Below are positions 10,605-20,295 of a DNA stretch of 64,000 bases, in pieces (the first letter of the stretch is position 1; the number at the start of each line of letters is the position of its first letter). The DNA is from Nitrospirota bacterium (GTDB lineage Bacteria > Nitrospirota > Nitrospiria > SBBL01 > JAADHI01): contig JAJDBT010000021.1 in NCBI GenBank assembly GCA_029261215.1, forward strand, positions 1 to 64,000, written 5' to 3'. Both the position numbers and the translations under genes were made by a program. The notes below the pieces were generated by a model. That model did no database searches. It saw nothing but the letters and a program-made list of their open reading frames with translations, and was not told the origin of the DNA.

Positions 10605-10705
10605 ATCTTTAAACAATTCAAGAAAAAAAAGACAAGCAGGTCTTCGCTCTCAGGGGAAATTAACCCGCTTGTCTCGACAATGGCTTCAAGTATTCATTCA
10701 TTACC

Positions 10706-11128
10706 CTAGTTCGTAAAAGATGGGTCGAGGTCAGTGATTGTTTTAGCCTGGTCAATGGTCCAGCGGTCTCCTACGATATGCCCACTTCCTCCCTGGGCCA
10801 ATGCTTCGAAGGTTGTTGCGGTCACCGCTGTCAGTGAATAGGTATATCTGGGCGTCCCGCTGCTTTCAAAGCCGATTGTTCCCAGACTGGCCCCCACAAA
10901 ACCATCACTGGGAGGTGCACTCGTATTTCCCATCGAATATGCAGTCATTCCCACGTAGATTGCACCCAGGCTGACTCTCGCCTCCGACTGTTGCGCTTTC
11001 GCTTGATAATTTAAAAAATTCGGTATTGCAATTGAAGCCAATATGCCAACAATCGCGACGACAATCATTAATTCGATCAGCGTAAACCCTTTGGGGTTGT
11101 TTATATTTTGCTCAGGCATCTTTTTCAC
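10706..11128 (-). CDS. type IV pilin (PilA-like)
   Basis: Prepilin motif [39 protein letters not shown]. Confidence 0.92.
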   Translation of the reverse strand: MKKMPEQNINNPKGFTLIELMIVVAIVGILASIAIPNFLNYQAKAQQSEARVSLGAIYVGMTAYSMGNTSAPPSDGFVGASLGTIGFESSGTPRYTYSLTAVTATTFEALAQGGSGHIVGDRWTIDQAKTITDLDPSFTN

Positions 11129-11171
11129 CTTATCTTAAGAATGGTCAGCAGAGATATTTCAAATAAAACTA

Positions 11172-11188
11172 AGCATTTAGCGTGCCAA
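11172..11188 (-). promoter_or_regulatory. sigma54-type -24/-12 promoter for the pilin gene
   Basis: Minus strand TTGGCACG-CTAA-ATGCT; GG and GC 12 nt apart; about 45 nt upstream of the pilin ATG. Confidence 0.75.
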
Positions 11189-11447
11189 CACTTCACACCA
11201 AAAATCAATTTATTAATATTTTCAATGACTTATCTCTAAATTAAAAAAATAGACCCGCCATTCGAATCCCGATTAAAATCGGTTTTGTCATTTTTTGTCA
11301 TTTTTTTTATAAAAAAGGTCAAATATCTTGAGTGTTGGACCATATCGCAAAAATCACCCTGAGCAGGGACTTCATTGTGTTTTAATTAAAAAAAGATAGT
11401 GAATATTGTATTGATTATTCATTATTTATTATGTATCTTTCAAAACA

Positions 11448-12041
11448 ATGATTATTGCGCTAGAGATCAAACAGAAAATCATTGATGTCGCGGATATCCG
11501 CTTTCGACGTTATGGCTTTGGAAAAACAACCATGGCCGAAATTGCAAAAGACTGCAGTATGTCCGCAGCCAATCTCTATCGTTATTTTGAAAACAAAGAA
11601 CAAATCGGGGTGGAAATCACCTTAAAATGTCTGCATCAAAAAGAAAAAATGGGTGCGGCCGTTTTGCAACGCGAAGGACTGTCCGCAAGCGTCCGATTGG
11701 AAACGTTTTTTCTCGAAATCCTGCGCTACACCTATGATGTCTGCTCGAATGCGCCGCATCTTTTTGAACTCGTTGCATTTATTTCAGAAGAACACCAACA
11801 GATCGTTCAACAACATCAGGCATCACTCCATGGTTTTATTTCACAGATTCTCACAGAAGGCGTGCGAACGGAAGAGTTTAAGATAGACGATGTTGCTTCA
11901 AAGGCAGAAAGCATTCTGATCGCTACCATTCGCTTCTACTACCCGCCACTCGTGGTGATGAATCAGCTGCGTCTGGAAGATTTGGAACGTTCTGTAAAAA
12001 ATGTGGTTTGTTTGCTGATACGAGGCTTAGCCAAACACTAA
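11448..12041 (+). CDS. TetR/AcrR family transcriptional regulator
   Basis: N-terminal HTH FRRYGFGKTTMAEIAKDCSMSAANLYRYFENKEQI. Confidence 0.92.
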   Translation: MIIALEIKQKIIDVADIRFRRYGFGKTTMAEIAKDCSMSAANLYRYFENKEQIGVEITLKCLHQKEKMGAAVLQREGLSASVRLETFFLEILRYTYDVCSNAPHLFELVAFISEEHQQIVQQHQASLHGFISQILTEGVRTEEFKIDDVASKAESILIATIRFYYPPLVVMNQLRLEDLERSVKNVVCLLIRGLAKH

Positions 12042-12120
12042 TTTTTTTTCAAGAACAGTGAATATTTTATATTTTATTTAATAATTATTATTCAGAGCAT
12101 AGACTTTAACGGGAGGCAAG

Positions 12121-14418
12121 ATGGACGGTGCACGACTCGGGAAAAACGTTATCCGGTTTCGATGGCTGATTTTAATTGGAAGCATTGTCCTTGCGATGGC
12201 GGCGGGCAGTGGCGGGCGTTTTCTCGGTTTTTCGACCGACTACCGCGTGTTTTTCGGGAAAGACAACCCACAGCTTCAAGCCTTTGAAAATCTCCAAAAC
12301 ACGTATACAAAAAACGACAATGTGCTGCTTGCCCTGGCGCCAAGCGACAGCAAAGTGTTCACGCGTGAAACCCTGGCCGTGATAGAACAGCTGACGCAAG
12401 ATGCCTGGCAAATCCCCTACTCCCTCCGTGTTGATTCGATCAGCAATTTCCAACATACCTGGGCCGATGAAGATGAGTTAATCGTTGAGGATCTTGTCAA
12501 AAATGCCGCCACCCTCTCAGAGGCCGATCTGGCCCGCATTCAGGATGTCGCGCTCTCCGAACCCCTATTAATGAATCGACTCATCTCACCTGAAGGCCAT
12601 GTCACCGGAATCAATGTCACGATCAATCTGCCCGGAAAATCGATGAACGAGGTTCCCGAAGTGGTCGCCTTTGTCCGTGAAATGGCGATGGATCTTGAAG
12701 CGGCGCACCCCGACATCAAAGTCCACTTAAGCGGCATGATCATGATGAATAACTCCTTTTCCGAAGCCAGTCAGGATGACATGTCCAGCCTGCTTCCGAT
12801 CATGTACCTGGTGTTAATGCTTACGATGGGGCTGATGTTACGATCCGTCTCTGCAACCATTGCGGCCGTTCTGGTGATCGGGCTTTCAGCCTTCACCGCC
12901 CTCGGTCTGGCCGGTTGGGCAGGCCTTCTTTTCACACCGCCTTCAGCCAGCGCACCGACCATTATCTTAACCCTTGCCGTCGCAGACAGCGTGCATATCC
13001 TGATTACAATGCTTCAGGAAATGCGGCGAGGCAAAACCAAAAATGATGCCATCATCGAATCCTTGCGAATCAACATGCAGCCTGTCTTTCTCACTTCACT
13101 CACCACGGCCATTGGCTTTCTAAGCATGAACACGAGTGACGCGCCTCCCTTTCATGATCTCGGCAACATGGTCGCCACAGGAGTCGTCGCGGCATTTTTT
13201 TATTCAATTCTCTTTCTGCCCGCCTTAATGTCCATTTTGCCGGTTTGGGTCAAAGCACACGCAGACACAAAGCTTCATTTTATGGATGGTTTTGGCGATT
13301 TTGTCGTTGCACGCCGGAAACCCCTCTTATTGGGCATGCTCAGCCTGACCATTCTGTTTGTCTTTTCGGTCCCGCTCAATCGACTCAACGATCAGTTTGT
13401 GAATTATTTTGATGAACGCTACGCCTTTCGCACCGATACGGATTTTATTGTGGAGAACCTCACAGGTATTTACCTGATTGAATACAGTTTAGAATCCGGC
13501 GAAACCGGCGGGGTCAGCAATCCCGAATATCTCGAAAAACTTGAAGCCTTTTCTAATTGGTACAAAAGCCAGCCGCGTGTGCTGCACGTCAATTCGCTCA
13601 CCGATATCATGAAACGGCTCAACAAAAACATGCACGGCGATGACCCTGCTTATTATAAAATTCCGGATGACCGGGAGCTTTCGGCGCAATACCTCCTGTT
13701 GTACGAATTATCCTTGCCTTACGGGCTGGATTTAAATAACCAGATCAATATCAAAAAATCGGCCACCCGATTCACCGTCACGATGGAAAGCGTGTCCACC
13801 AACGAAATGCTGGCGATGGAAGAAACGGCACAAGACTGGCTCAAGGCCAATGGACTGCCTTCCATGCAGGTTCCCGGAGCCAGCGCGACCATCATGTTTT
13901 CGCATATTTCGGAACGCAACATCAAAAGCATGCTCGGTGGCACCTCTATTGCCTTGGTGCTTATTTCGGGCATCCTGATTTTTTCTTTCCGGAATGTCAA
14001 AATCGGCCTCTTAAGTTTGGTGCCCAATCTTGTGCCCGCAGGCATGGCCTTTGGCCTTTGGGGATTAATGGTCGGTGAAATCGGCGTCGGCACTTCGATT
14101 GTCGCCGGAATGAGTCTGGGCATCGTTGTGGACGACACCATTCATTTTCTGAGCAAGTATCTCAGGGCGAAACGCGAAAAAAATGCCGACAGCCATGAAG
14201 CCGTGCGTTACGCCTTTCACAACGTAGGCACAGCGCTCTGGGTCACCAGCTTCGTTTTAACCGCCGGGTTTTTGGTTCTTACTTTTTCCGGCTTTGCACT
14301 GAATTCGCAAATGGGACTGCTCACCGCCATTACGATTGTCTTCGCATTACTGGCAGATTTTCTCTTGCTTCCGCCGCTTCTGATGTGGATAGAAAAGAAA
14401 GAAAAAATCGACAGATAA
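12121..14418 (+). CDS. MMPL/RND-superfamily transporter
   Basis: 765 aa, two TM bundles, SMSLGIVVDDTIHFLSKY and TLAVADSVHILITM motifs. Confidence 0.9.
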   Translation: MDGARLGKNVIRFRWLILIGSIVLAMAAGSGGRFLGFSTDYRVFFGKDNPQLQAFENLQNTYTKNDNVLLALAPSDSKVFTRETLAVIEQLTQDAWQIPYSLRVDSISNFQHTWADEDELIVEDLVKNAATLSEADLARIQDVALSEPLLMNRLISPEGHVTGINVTINLPGKSMNEVPEVVAFVREMAMDLEAAHPDIKVHLSGMIMMNNSFSEASQDDMSSLLPIMYLVLMLTMGLMLRSVSATIAAVLVIGLSAFTALGLAGWAGLLFTPPSASAPTIILTLAVADSVHILITMLQEMRRGKTKNDAIIESLRINMQPVFLTSLTTAIGFLSMNTSDAPPFHDLGNMVATGVVAAFFYSILFLPALMSILPVWVKAHADTKLHFMDGFGDFVVARRKPLLLGMLSLTILFVFSVPLNRLNDQFVNYFDERYAFRTDTDFIVENLTGIYLIEYSLESGETGGVSNPEYLEKLEAFSNWYKSQPRVLHVNSLTDIMKRLNKNMHGDDPAYYKIPDDRELSAQYLLLYELSLPYGLDLNNQINIKKSATRFTVTMESVSTNEMLAMEETAQDWLKANGLPSMQVPGASATIMFSHISERNIKSMLGGTSIALVLISGILIFSFRNVKIGLLSLVPNLVPAGMAFGLWGLMVGEIGVGTSIVAGMSLGIVVDDTIHFLSKYLRAKREKNADSHEAVRYAFHNVGTALWVTSFVLTAGFLVLTFSGFALNSQMGLLTAITIVFALLADFLLLPPLLMWIEKKEKIDR

Positions 14419-14475
14419 ACACGGAAACGCAAAAATCGACATAAACACATATTTTCCCAATCATAGGAGACACAT

Positions 14476-15258
14476 ATGAATCGGCTCATCTTTTTTTTAC
14501 TTTCTCTCGCCTTTCTTCCAATCGTCTCCTTTGCGCAAAGTCCGGAAGAAAAAGGACTTGAAATCGCGAAGGAAGTGAATCGTCGGGACGATGGTTTTCA
14601 TGACTACAGTGCCGAACTCACCATGACCTTAAGAAACAAACAAGGAGAAGAAAGTACCCGGATCATCCGAAACAGCACCCTTGAGGTTCCGGGCGACGGA
14701 GATAAATCTCTGATTATTTTTGAAAACCCCAAAGATGTAAAAGGAACGGCTTTTCTCAGCTTTACCCATAAAGTCGAAAACGATGACCAATGGCTCTTTT
14801 TACCCGCACTTAAACGGGTAAAACGCATCAACTCATCCAATAAATCCGGTTCGTTTATGGGCAGTGAATTCGCCTACGAAGACATCACCAGTCAGGAAGT
14901 CGAAAAATTTACATATCGCTGGATAAAAGACGACCTGTTGGACGGCAAAACCGCATTTTTAGTTGAACGGGATCCCGTCGATCCCAACTCCGGCTACACC
15001 CGTCAGGAAGTTTGGTACGACCAGAAAGAGTACATCCCCTTAAAAATCGTTTTTTATGACCGCAAAAATGCACTCTTAAAAACACTGACCTACACCGACT
15101 ACAAACAGTACCTCGGTCAATACTGGCGTGCAGACCGCATGGAAATGCTCAATCACCAAACGGGAAAAAGCAGCACCCTCAGCTGGAAAAACTACCAATT
15201 CAAAACAGGCTTAAGTGATCAGGATTTCAATAAAAACAGCCTCAAACGGGCACGGTAA
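14476..15258 (+). CDS. outer membrane lipoprotein-sorting (LolA-like) protein
   Basis: Signal peptide; DYSAELTMTLRNKQGEESTR, LIIFENPKDVKGTAFLSF, DDQWLFLPALKRVKRI, GSFMGSEFAYEDIT typical of the family. Confidence 0.88.
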   Translation: MNRLIFFLLSLAFLPIVSFAQSPEEKGLEIAKEVNRRDDGFHDYSAELTMTLRNKQGEESTRIIRNSTLEVPGDGDKSLIIFENPKDVKGTAFLSFTHKVENDDQWLFLPALKRVKRINSSNKSGSFMGSEFAYEDITSQEVEKFTYRWIKDDLLDGKTAFLVERDPVDPNSGYTRQEVWYDQKEYIPLKIVFYDRKNALLKTLTYTDYKQYLGQYWRADRMEMLNHQTGKSSTLSWKNYQFKTGLSDQDFNKNSLKRAR

Positions 15259-15290
15259 GCTTTTACTTATGACTTGTCGAGACCCTGAAA

Positions 15291-15374
15291 GACAAATCCC
15301 CCTTTGCCAAAGTGGGAAAATAAAGAGCATGCGATGAACCCCACTTTGAAAAAGGGGGGCAGGGGGGATTTGTC
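15291..15374. repeat. REP-like imperfect inverted repeat
   Basis: gacaaatccccctttgccaaagtggg ... ccccactttgaaaaaggggggcaggggggatttgtc; arms match at the outer gacaaatccccc and the inner caaagtggg. Confidence 0.75.
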
Positions 15375-16557
15375 TTGTCTTTTTCCTGTCCTCCTGCTCA
15401 TTACCTTTTTCTTCCAGCCCTCCACCGTCATTGCAGCGGAATGGTCGGGCCGGTTTTCCGCAGAAGGCCGATTATTTTGGAATGATGCCATTCATCCCGG
15501 CCAGAGAGAACAACAGGCCTCTATTGTTGCCCAACCGGAATATTATCATGCCTGGGAAAAAAGCAGCTTCACCGCCGTCCCCTTTTTTCGACTCGACAGC
15601 GCCGACGCTGAGCGTACCCACCTCGATATCAGAGAGTTCTTTTTCCTTTGGTATCCGGGAGCATTTGATATGGGAATCGGTATCCGCAAAGTCTTTTGGG
15701 GCGTCACTGAATCCCAACATCTGGTCGATATCATTAACCAGACCGATCTCGTAGAGTTTCCCGACGGCGAAGAAAAACTGGGACAACCGATGATCAACCT
15801 GTCTATTTTAAGGGATTGGGGCACACTCGACTTTTTTTTGCTGCCTTATTTCCGGGAGCGAACCTTTCCTGGCCGCAAAGGACGCTTGCGTAACGCGCTT
15901 GTCATTGATCCCGATCAGGCCCGCTTTGAAAGCGGTGCGAAACAACATCGTCTTGACGCAGCGATTCGCTATGCAAAAACCCTTGGGGATTGGGATCTCG
16001 CCTTCTCGCATTTTCAAGGCACCGGTCGGGAGCCGACCTTTTTACTAGGTTCGGACGCCTCGGGCAATCCGGTTCTGATTCCCTTTTATGAACAAATCGG
16101 GCAGACAGGGCTTGAGCTTCAAGGCGTCGCAGATGCATGGCTTTGGAAACTGGAAGCCATCCATCGCAGCGGACAAGGCCAATCCTTTGAAGCCTGGACC
16201 GGCGGCTTCGAATACACCTTTACCGGCCTTTTTGAAACACAGATGGATCTGGGGGTCATTTCTGAATGGCTGCACGATACACGAGGCCATCGTGCGACAA
16301 CCCCTTTTGAAGACGACCTCATGTTTGGCCTTCGTCTGGCGATCAACGACATGGCCAGTACGGAACTGCTCATTGGCATCATTCAGGATTTGGATCAGGC
16401 TTCACGGGTTTTCAGTATTGAAGGCAAGCGCCGGATCACGGATCACTGGAAGCTTGAGCTTGAAGGCAATGTTTTTATGCAGCAAACAGCCAATTCTCTT
16501 TTTTATGACCTGAGGGATGACGATTTTTTACAGCTTTCGTTATCCTATTATTTTTAA
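15334..16557 (+). CDS. outer-membrane beta-barrel/porin-like protein
   Basis: Signal peptide to VIAAEWSG; alternating amphipathic strands; C-terminal aromatic (LSLSYYF). ATG 15334 preferred over 15304. Confidence 0.65.
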   Translation: MNPTLKKGGRGDLSCLFPVLLLITFFFQPSTVIAAEWSGRFSAEGRLFWNDAIHPGQREQQASIVAQPEYYHAWEKSSFTAVPFFRLDSADAERTHLDIREFFFLWYPGAFDMGIGIRKVFWGVTESQHLVDIINQTDLVEFPDGEEKLGQPMINLSILRDWGTLDFFLLPYFRERTFPGRKGRLRNALVIDPDQARFESGAKQHRLDAAIRYAKTLGDWDLAFSHFQGTGREPTFLLGSDASGNPVLIPFYEQIGQTGLELQGVADAWLWKLEAIHRSGQGQSFEAWTGGFEYTFTGLFETQMDLGVISEWLHDTRGHRATTPFEDDLMFGLRLAINDMASTELLIGIIQDLDQASRVFSIEGKRRITDHWKLELEGNVFMQQTANSLFYDLRDDDFLQLSLSYYF

Positions 16558-16588
16558 TATCAACCCTCACTAAAGGAGGACACCATTC

Positions 16589-17674
16589 ATGAGTACTGCA
16601 CACGATTCAAACAACCTGTTTTCACCCATTCAAGTGGGACCCTATACCCTTAAAAATCGCATGGTCATGGCCCCGATGACCCGAGACCGCGCGGCCGCGC
16701 CGGACAATGTCCCGCAAGCCATGAATATCCTCTATTATACACAGCGCGCCTCTGCCGGCCTCATTATTACAGAGGGCTCTCAGGTCTCCCAGCAAGGCAT
16801 GGGCTATCCCGTCACCCCCGGCATTCACAGTGGAGCCCAGGTAATGGGATGGCAAAAAATTACGGAGGCCGTGCACCAACAAGGCGGACGCATCTTTTTG
16901 CAGCTCTGGCATGTGGGTCGGATCTCTCACCCTTCGTACCAGCCTGAAGGCGCCTTGCCGGTTGCGCCCTCCGCGATAAAACCCGAAGGGGAGTCCTTTA
17001 CCTATGAAGGCTTAAAACCCTTTGTGACTCCCCGCGCGCTCGAAACAGATGAAATTCCCGGCATCGTGGCGCAATTTTGGCAGGGGGCAAAAAACGCCCT
17101 CGCGGCAGGTTTTGACGGCGTCGAAATTCATGGCGCCAACGGCTACCTGGTGGATCAGTTTATCCGAGACCGCACAAACCATAGAACGGACGCCTACGGC
17201 GGTTCCCTTGAAAATCGGGCGCGTTTTCTGCTCGAAGTGACAGACGCTGTTGTTGGTGTGTGGGGTGAAGGCCGCGTCGGGGTCCGGCTTTCGCCTGGCG
17301 GCGGCTTTAACGACATGTCCGACTCCCAGCCGCAGACCACCTTTAATTTTATGGCCCGGCAGCTCAGTACGCGGCCCTTGGCCTATCTGCACATCGTAGA
17401 AACCCTTGAATCGGTGGCGGCTTTTGATTATTTGGCCCTGCGAAAAAGTTTCAAAGGCTTGTATATGGCCAATGCGGGCTATGATCTTAAGCGATCCCAG
17501 GAAGCCATTGCTTCGGGTAAGGCCGATTTCATTTCTTATGCCCAGCTCTTCCTCGCAAACCCTGACCTCCCCGCACGTTTTGAAAAGGGTGCGCCACTGA
17601 ATACTGCCGACCCCAACACCTTTTACGGCGGAGACGAAAAAGGATACACAGACTACCCTGCCCAAGAAGACTAA
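16589..17674 (+). CDS. alkene reductase, Old Yellow Enzyme family
   Basis: LFSPIQVGPYTLKNRMVMAPMTRDRA, LQLWHVGRISHPSYQP, GVEIHGANGYLVDQFIRDRTNHRTDAYGGSLENRARF. Confidence 0.95.
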   Translation: MSTAHDSNNLFSPIQVGPYTLKNRMVMAPMTRDRAAAPDNVPQAMNILYYTQRASAGLIITEGSQVSQQGMGYPVTPGIHSGAQVMGWQKITEAVHQQGGRIFLQLWHVGRISHPSYQPEGALPVAPSAIKPEGESFTYEGLKPFVTPRALETDEIPGIVAQFWQGAKNALAAGFDGVEIHGANGYLVDQFIRDRTNHRTDAYGGSLENRARFLLEVTDAVVGVWGEGRVGVRLSPGGGFNDMSDSQPQTTFNFMARQLSTRPLAYLHIVETLESVAAFDYLALRKSFKGLYMANAGYDLKRSQEAIASGKADFISYAQLFLANPDLPARFEKGAPLNTADPNTFYGGDEKGYTDYPAQED

Positions 17675-17700
17675 AACAGGAAAAACACAAAACCGTACAA

Positions 17701-17744
17701 ACGGCACTGCCTATACTTTTTTACTTCGGGCAGTGCCGTTTTTT
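17701..17744 (+). terminator. Rho-independent terminator
   Basis: ACGGCACTGCC ... GGCAGTGCCGT followed by TTTTT. Confidence 0.85.
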
Positions 17745-17862
17745 ATAGAGGTGCCTGCATTTTTTTAACAATCGGGTACACTTAAAGACGAGTGGAGACT
17801 CTTAAAAGACCTGTGGTTTCACCTTTTTTGAATAGTGAGCGCCCAATGCTTTGAAGATTGTC

Positions 17863-18027
17863 ATGATCGCCATCCTCGTTGGAATCGCATTATTACCTGT
17901 ATTCTCTTTTTTTCTAGTGCTGTACTACATTAAAAGAAACGAAGGGAAACAGAAAAGAAACCATCCCCCCCGAAAAAAGAATCAGTGGCATAATCCAGTC
18001 CTCCTTATTGTATTGATCCTTTCATAA
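17863..18027 (+). CDS. putative small membrane protein (54 aa)
   Basis: MIAILVGIALLPVFSFFLVLYYIKRNEGKQKRNHPPRKKNQWHNPVLLIVLILS; below the ORF-track cutoff; N-terminal TM then a basic segment. Confidence 0.4.
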   Translation: MIAILVGIALLPVFSFFLVLYYIKRNEGKQKRNHPPRKKNQWHNPVLLIVLILS

Positions 18028-18166
18028 CCCGGCTCCGTCACATTGACTTTACACGTCTGACAGGCTTACCATTCTTTGATCAAGATTTTAGACCCATGCC
18101 AAGGCCTGCAGGACCCGTCTATTTGGCATTTCAAGCCCGTGCGCCTTTAAATTTAAGAAGTCGAGG

Positions 18167-18250
18167 ATGGAAGAATATAAAAGCATCATCAGCATTATCG
18201 TCTTTGTGATCATCATGGGGGCCGTGTTTCTTTTTACAAATCGCAACTAA
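18167..18250 (+). CDS. putative single-TM micro-protein (27 aa)
   Basis: MEEYKSIISIIVFVIIMGAVFLFTNRN; purine-rich sequence (aagaagtcgagg) upstream. Confidence 0.3.
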   Translation: MEEYKSIISIIVFVIIMGAVFLFTNRN

Positions 18251-18341
18251 ACCACACCCCGATTCAGACTCACCGCGATAGCGGGCCTTAGCACAGCGTC
18301 GATTCACCAAATGTTGTCCATTTTAATAAAAAGGAGAAAAA

Positions 18342-18827
18342 ATGAGTCCCATTTATGATTTTAAGGTCAACGGCATCCAAGGAGACGAACTGTCCTTTTC
18401 AAAATATAAGGGCGATGTGGTTTTGTTGGTGAATGTGGCCAGTAAATGCGGGCTGACACCGCAATATGCCGGGCTTCAGAAACTTCAGGACCAATTTTCA
18501 GAGCAAGGCTTTTCTGTCATCGGATTTCCCTGTAACCAGTTTGCCGGTCAGGAACCCGGCACGGCCTCCGAGATCCAGAGTTTTTGCAAAATGACTTACC
18601 AAGTTCACTTCCCGCTCACGGCCAAAATTGAGGTGAATGGTGAAAACCGCCATCCGCTTTACGCTTATCTTGCCGGTGAAGGGGCTGCTTTCCCCGGTGA
18701 CATTAGCTGGAATTTCGAAAAATTTCTCATTGGAAAAGACGGAACGGTGCTTCAGCGTTTTTCGCCCAAGACAGCACCCGAAGACAAAGCCGTCACGCAA
18801 GCCATTCAAGCGGCCCTTCAGGCCTGA
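18342..18827 (+). CDS. glutathione peroxidase
   Basis: LLVNVASKCGLTPQYAGLQKL, FPCNQFAGQEPG and WNFEKFLIGKDG motifs (Cys form). Confidence 0.95.
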   Translation: MSPIYDFKVNGIQGDELSFSKYKGDVVLLVNVASKCGLTPQYAGLQKLQDQFSEQGFSVIGFPCNQFAGQEPGTASEIQSFCKMTYQVHFPLTAKIEVNGENRHPLYAYLAGEGAAFPGDISWNFEKFLIGKDGTVLQRFSPKTAPEDKAVTQAIQAALQA

Positions 18828-18872
18828 CGGAAGGGCATTCAGATTTGAACCACATTGTATTGGAGGTCTCAC

Positions 18873-19505
18873 ATGCACAAAAAATACTTGAAGGTTTTTT
18901 CAGTGCTCACCCTTTCTCTCCTGCTTGCGGCCTGTGCCGCACATCGCGCGCACATGACTGTGGATATCGGGAGCGTCTTGCCGGGCAGTAAAGTCGCACG
19001 AAAGGGAACACCGCTTTCGCTCATCGGCACACCCATTGCCGTAGGACAACGCATGCCATTCACGGACCTTGTCGATGCGCAGTCCATGTCCGGCGTGAAT
19101 CTGGAGGACTATCGCGGCAAGGTCTTGTTATTGAGTATTGTGCCCTCTATTGATACAAAAGTGTGCGAAGCACAAACCCACTATTTGGGAGAAGAAGGCG
19201 ATAAACTGCCCCAAAATGTCGTGCGGATAACAATCAGCCGAGACACGCCTTTTGCTCAAACACGTTTCGCCAAAGAAGCAAAACTCACAGACATCCAGTA
19301 TATCTCGGATTACAAAGCCGGTAATTTTGGGCGATCTACAGGATTGTTGATGGATGGTCCGATGTTGCTCGCCCGCTCAGTGATTCTGGTGGATCAACAA
19401 GGCATTGTTCAGTATATCCAGGTCGTCCCCGAAATCACCCACCTGCCTGACATGGAAACAGCCTTCTCAAAAGCGGTGGATTTATCGAAAAACCAAGATG
19501 GATAA
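18873..19505 (+). CDS. thiol peroxidase (Tpx-type) with lipoprotein signal
   Basis: Lipobox LLLAACAA; LSIVPSIDTKVCEAQTHYL catalytic motif. RBS ggagg before ATG 18873. Confidence 0.88.
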   Translation: MHKKYLKVFSVLTLSLLLAACAAHRAHMTVDIGSVLPGSKVARKGTPLSLIGTPIAVGQRMPFTDLVDAQSMSGVNLEDYRGKVLLLSIVPSIDTKVCEAQTHYLGEEGDKLPQNVVRITISRDTPFAQTRFAKEAKLTDIQYISDYKAGNFGRSTGLLMDGPMLLARSVILVDQQGIVQYIQVVPEITHLPDMETAFSKAVDLSKNQDG

Positions 19506-19509
19506 ATAA

Positions 19510-20295
19510 ATGACAACGAACTTTCATACCCATACGTTTCGATGCAAACATGCGACGGGCGACGTCATCGATTATGCAAAAGCCGCCTTTCAACAGGGAA
19601 ACCTTGTGCTCGGCATTTCAGATCATGTCGCACTGCCAGACGACCGCTGGCCGGAGGTGCGCATGGCCTTTGACCAACTGGATGCATACGAAGCGGCCAT
19701 TGACACCGCCCGCGAGCATTTGCCTGAAATGCAGATTTTAAAAGGTATGGAGTGCGAGTACGATACGGTTTATCACGGCTATTTTGAAGACGAACTTCTT
19801 GGTCGGCGCAAATACGATTACCTGATTGGCGCCGGGCATTACACGCCTTTAAACGGAGCATGGCTCAATTCTTTTTCCGAGCTTGGGCCACCGAAGGCTT
19901 TGGCGGCCTATGGGCGCTACCTGGCAGAAATGATGGCGACGGGCTTGTTTGCCTTCATCGCCCATCCTGACATCTTTGGATGCAGCCACGACACATGGAA
20001 TGCGGATCTAGAGGCCTGCTCACGTGATATTCTTGAGGCGGCTCAAGCGACCCAAACGCCTTTGGAAATTAATGGCAATGGATTTCGTAAAATCTTTTCA
20101 TCCCCTACAAATGGGCGAGAAAATCCCTATCCCTGGCGCCCATTCTGGGAAATGGCGGCGGATTACGATATTCAAGTAATCTGCAATGCGGATGCGCACC
20201 ATCCTCATCAGGTAACGGCGAACATCAATCACTCCCAGGCATTGGCAAAGCGCTTAAACCTGACCGTTGTGGACTCCCTCAAATGGCCCAAATGA
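19510..20295 (+). CDS. PHP-domain phosphatase, histidinol-phosphatase-like
   Basis: NFHTHTFRCKHATG, LGISDHV, FIAHPDIFG and CNADAHHPHQV motifs. Confidence 0.88.
   Translation: MTTNFHTHTFRCKHATGDVIDYAKAAFQQGNLVLGISDHVALPDDRWPEVRMAFDQLDAYEAAIDTAREHLPEMQILKGMECEYDTVYHGYFEDELLGRRKYDYLIGAGHYTPLNGAWLNSFSELGPPKALAAYGRYLAEMMATGLFAFIAHPDIFGCSHDTWNADLEACSRDILEAAQATQTPLEINGNGFRKIFSSPTNGRENPYPWRPFWEMAADYDIQVICNADAHHPHQVTANINHSQALAKRLNLTVVDSLKWPK

Noticed and set aside
17012-17707. 231-aa minus-strand ORF opposite the OYE gene
   Set aside because: Antisense shadow of a well-supported flavoprotein gene.
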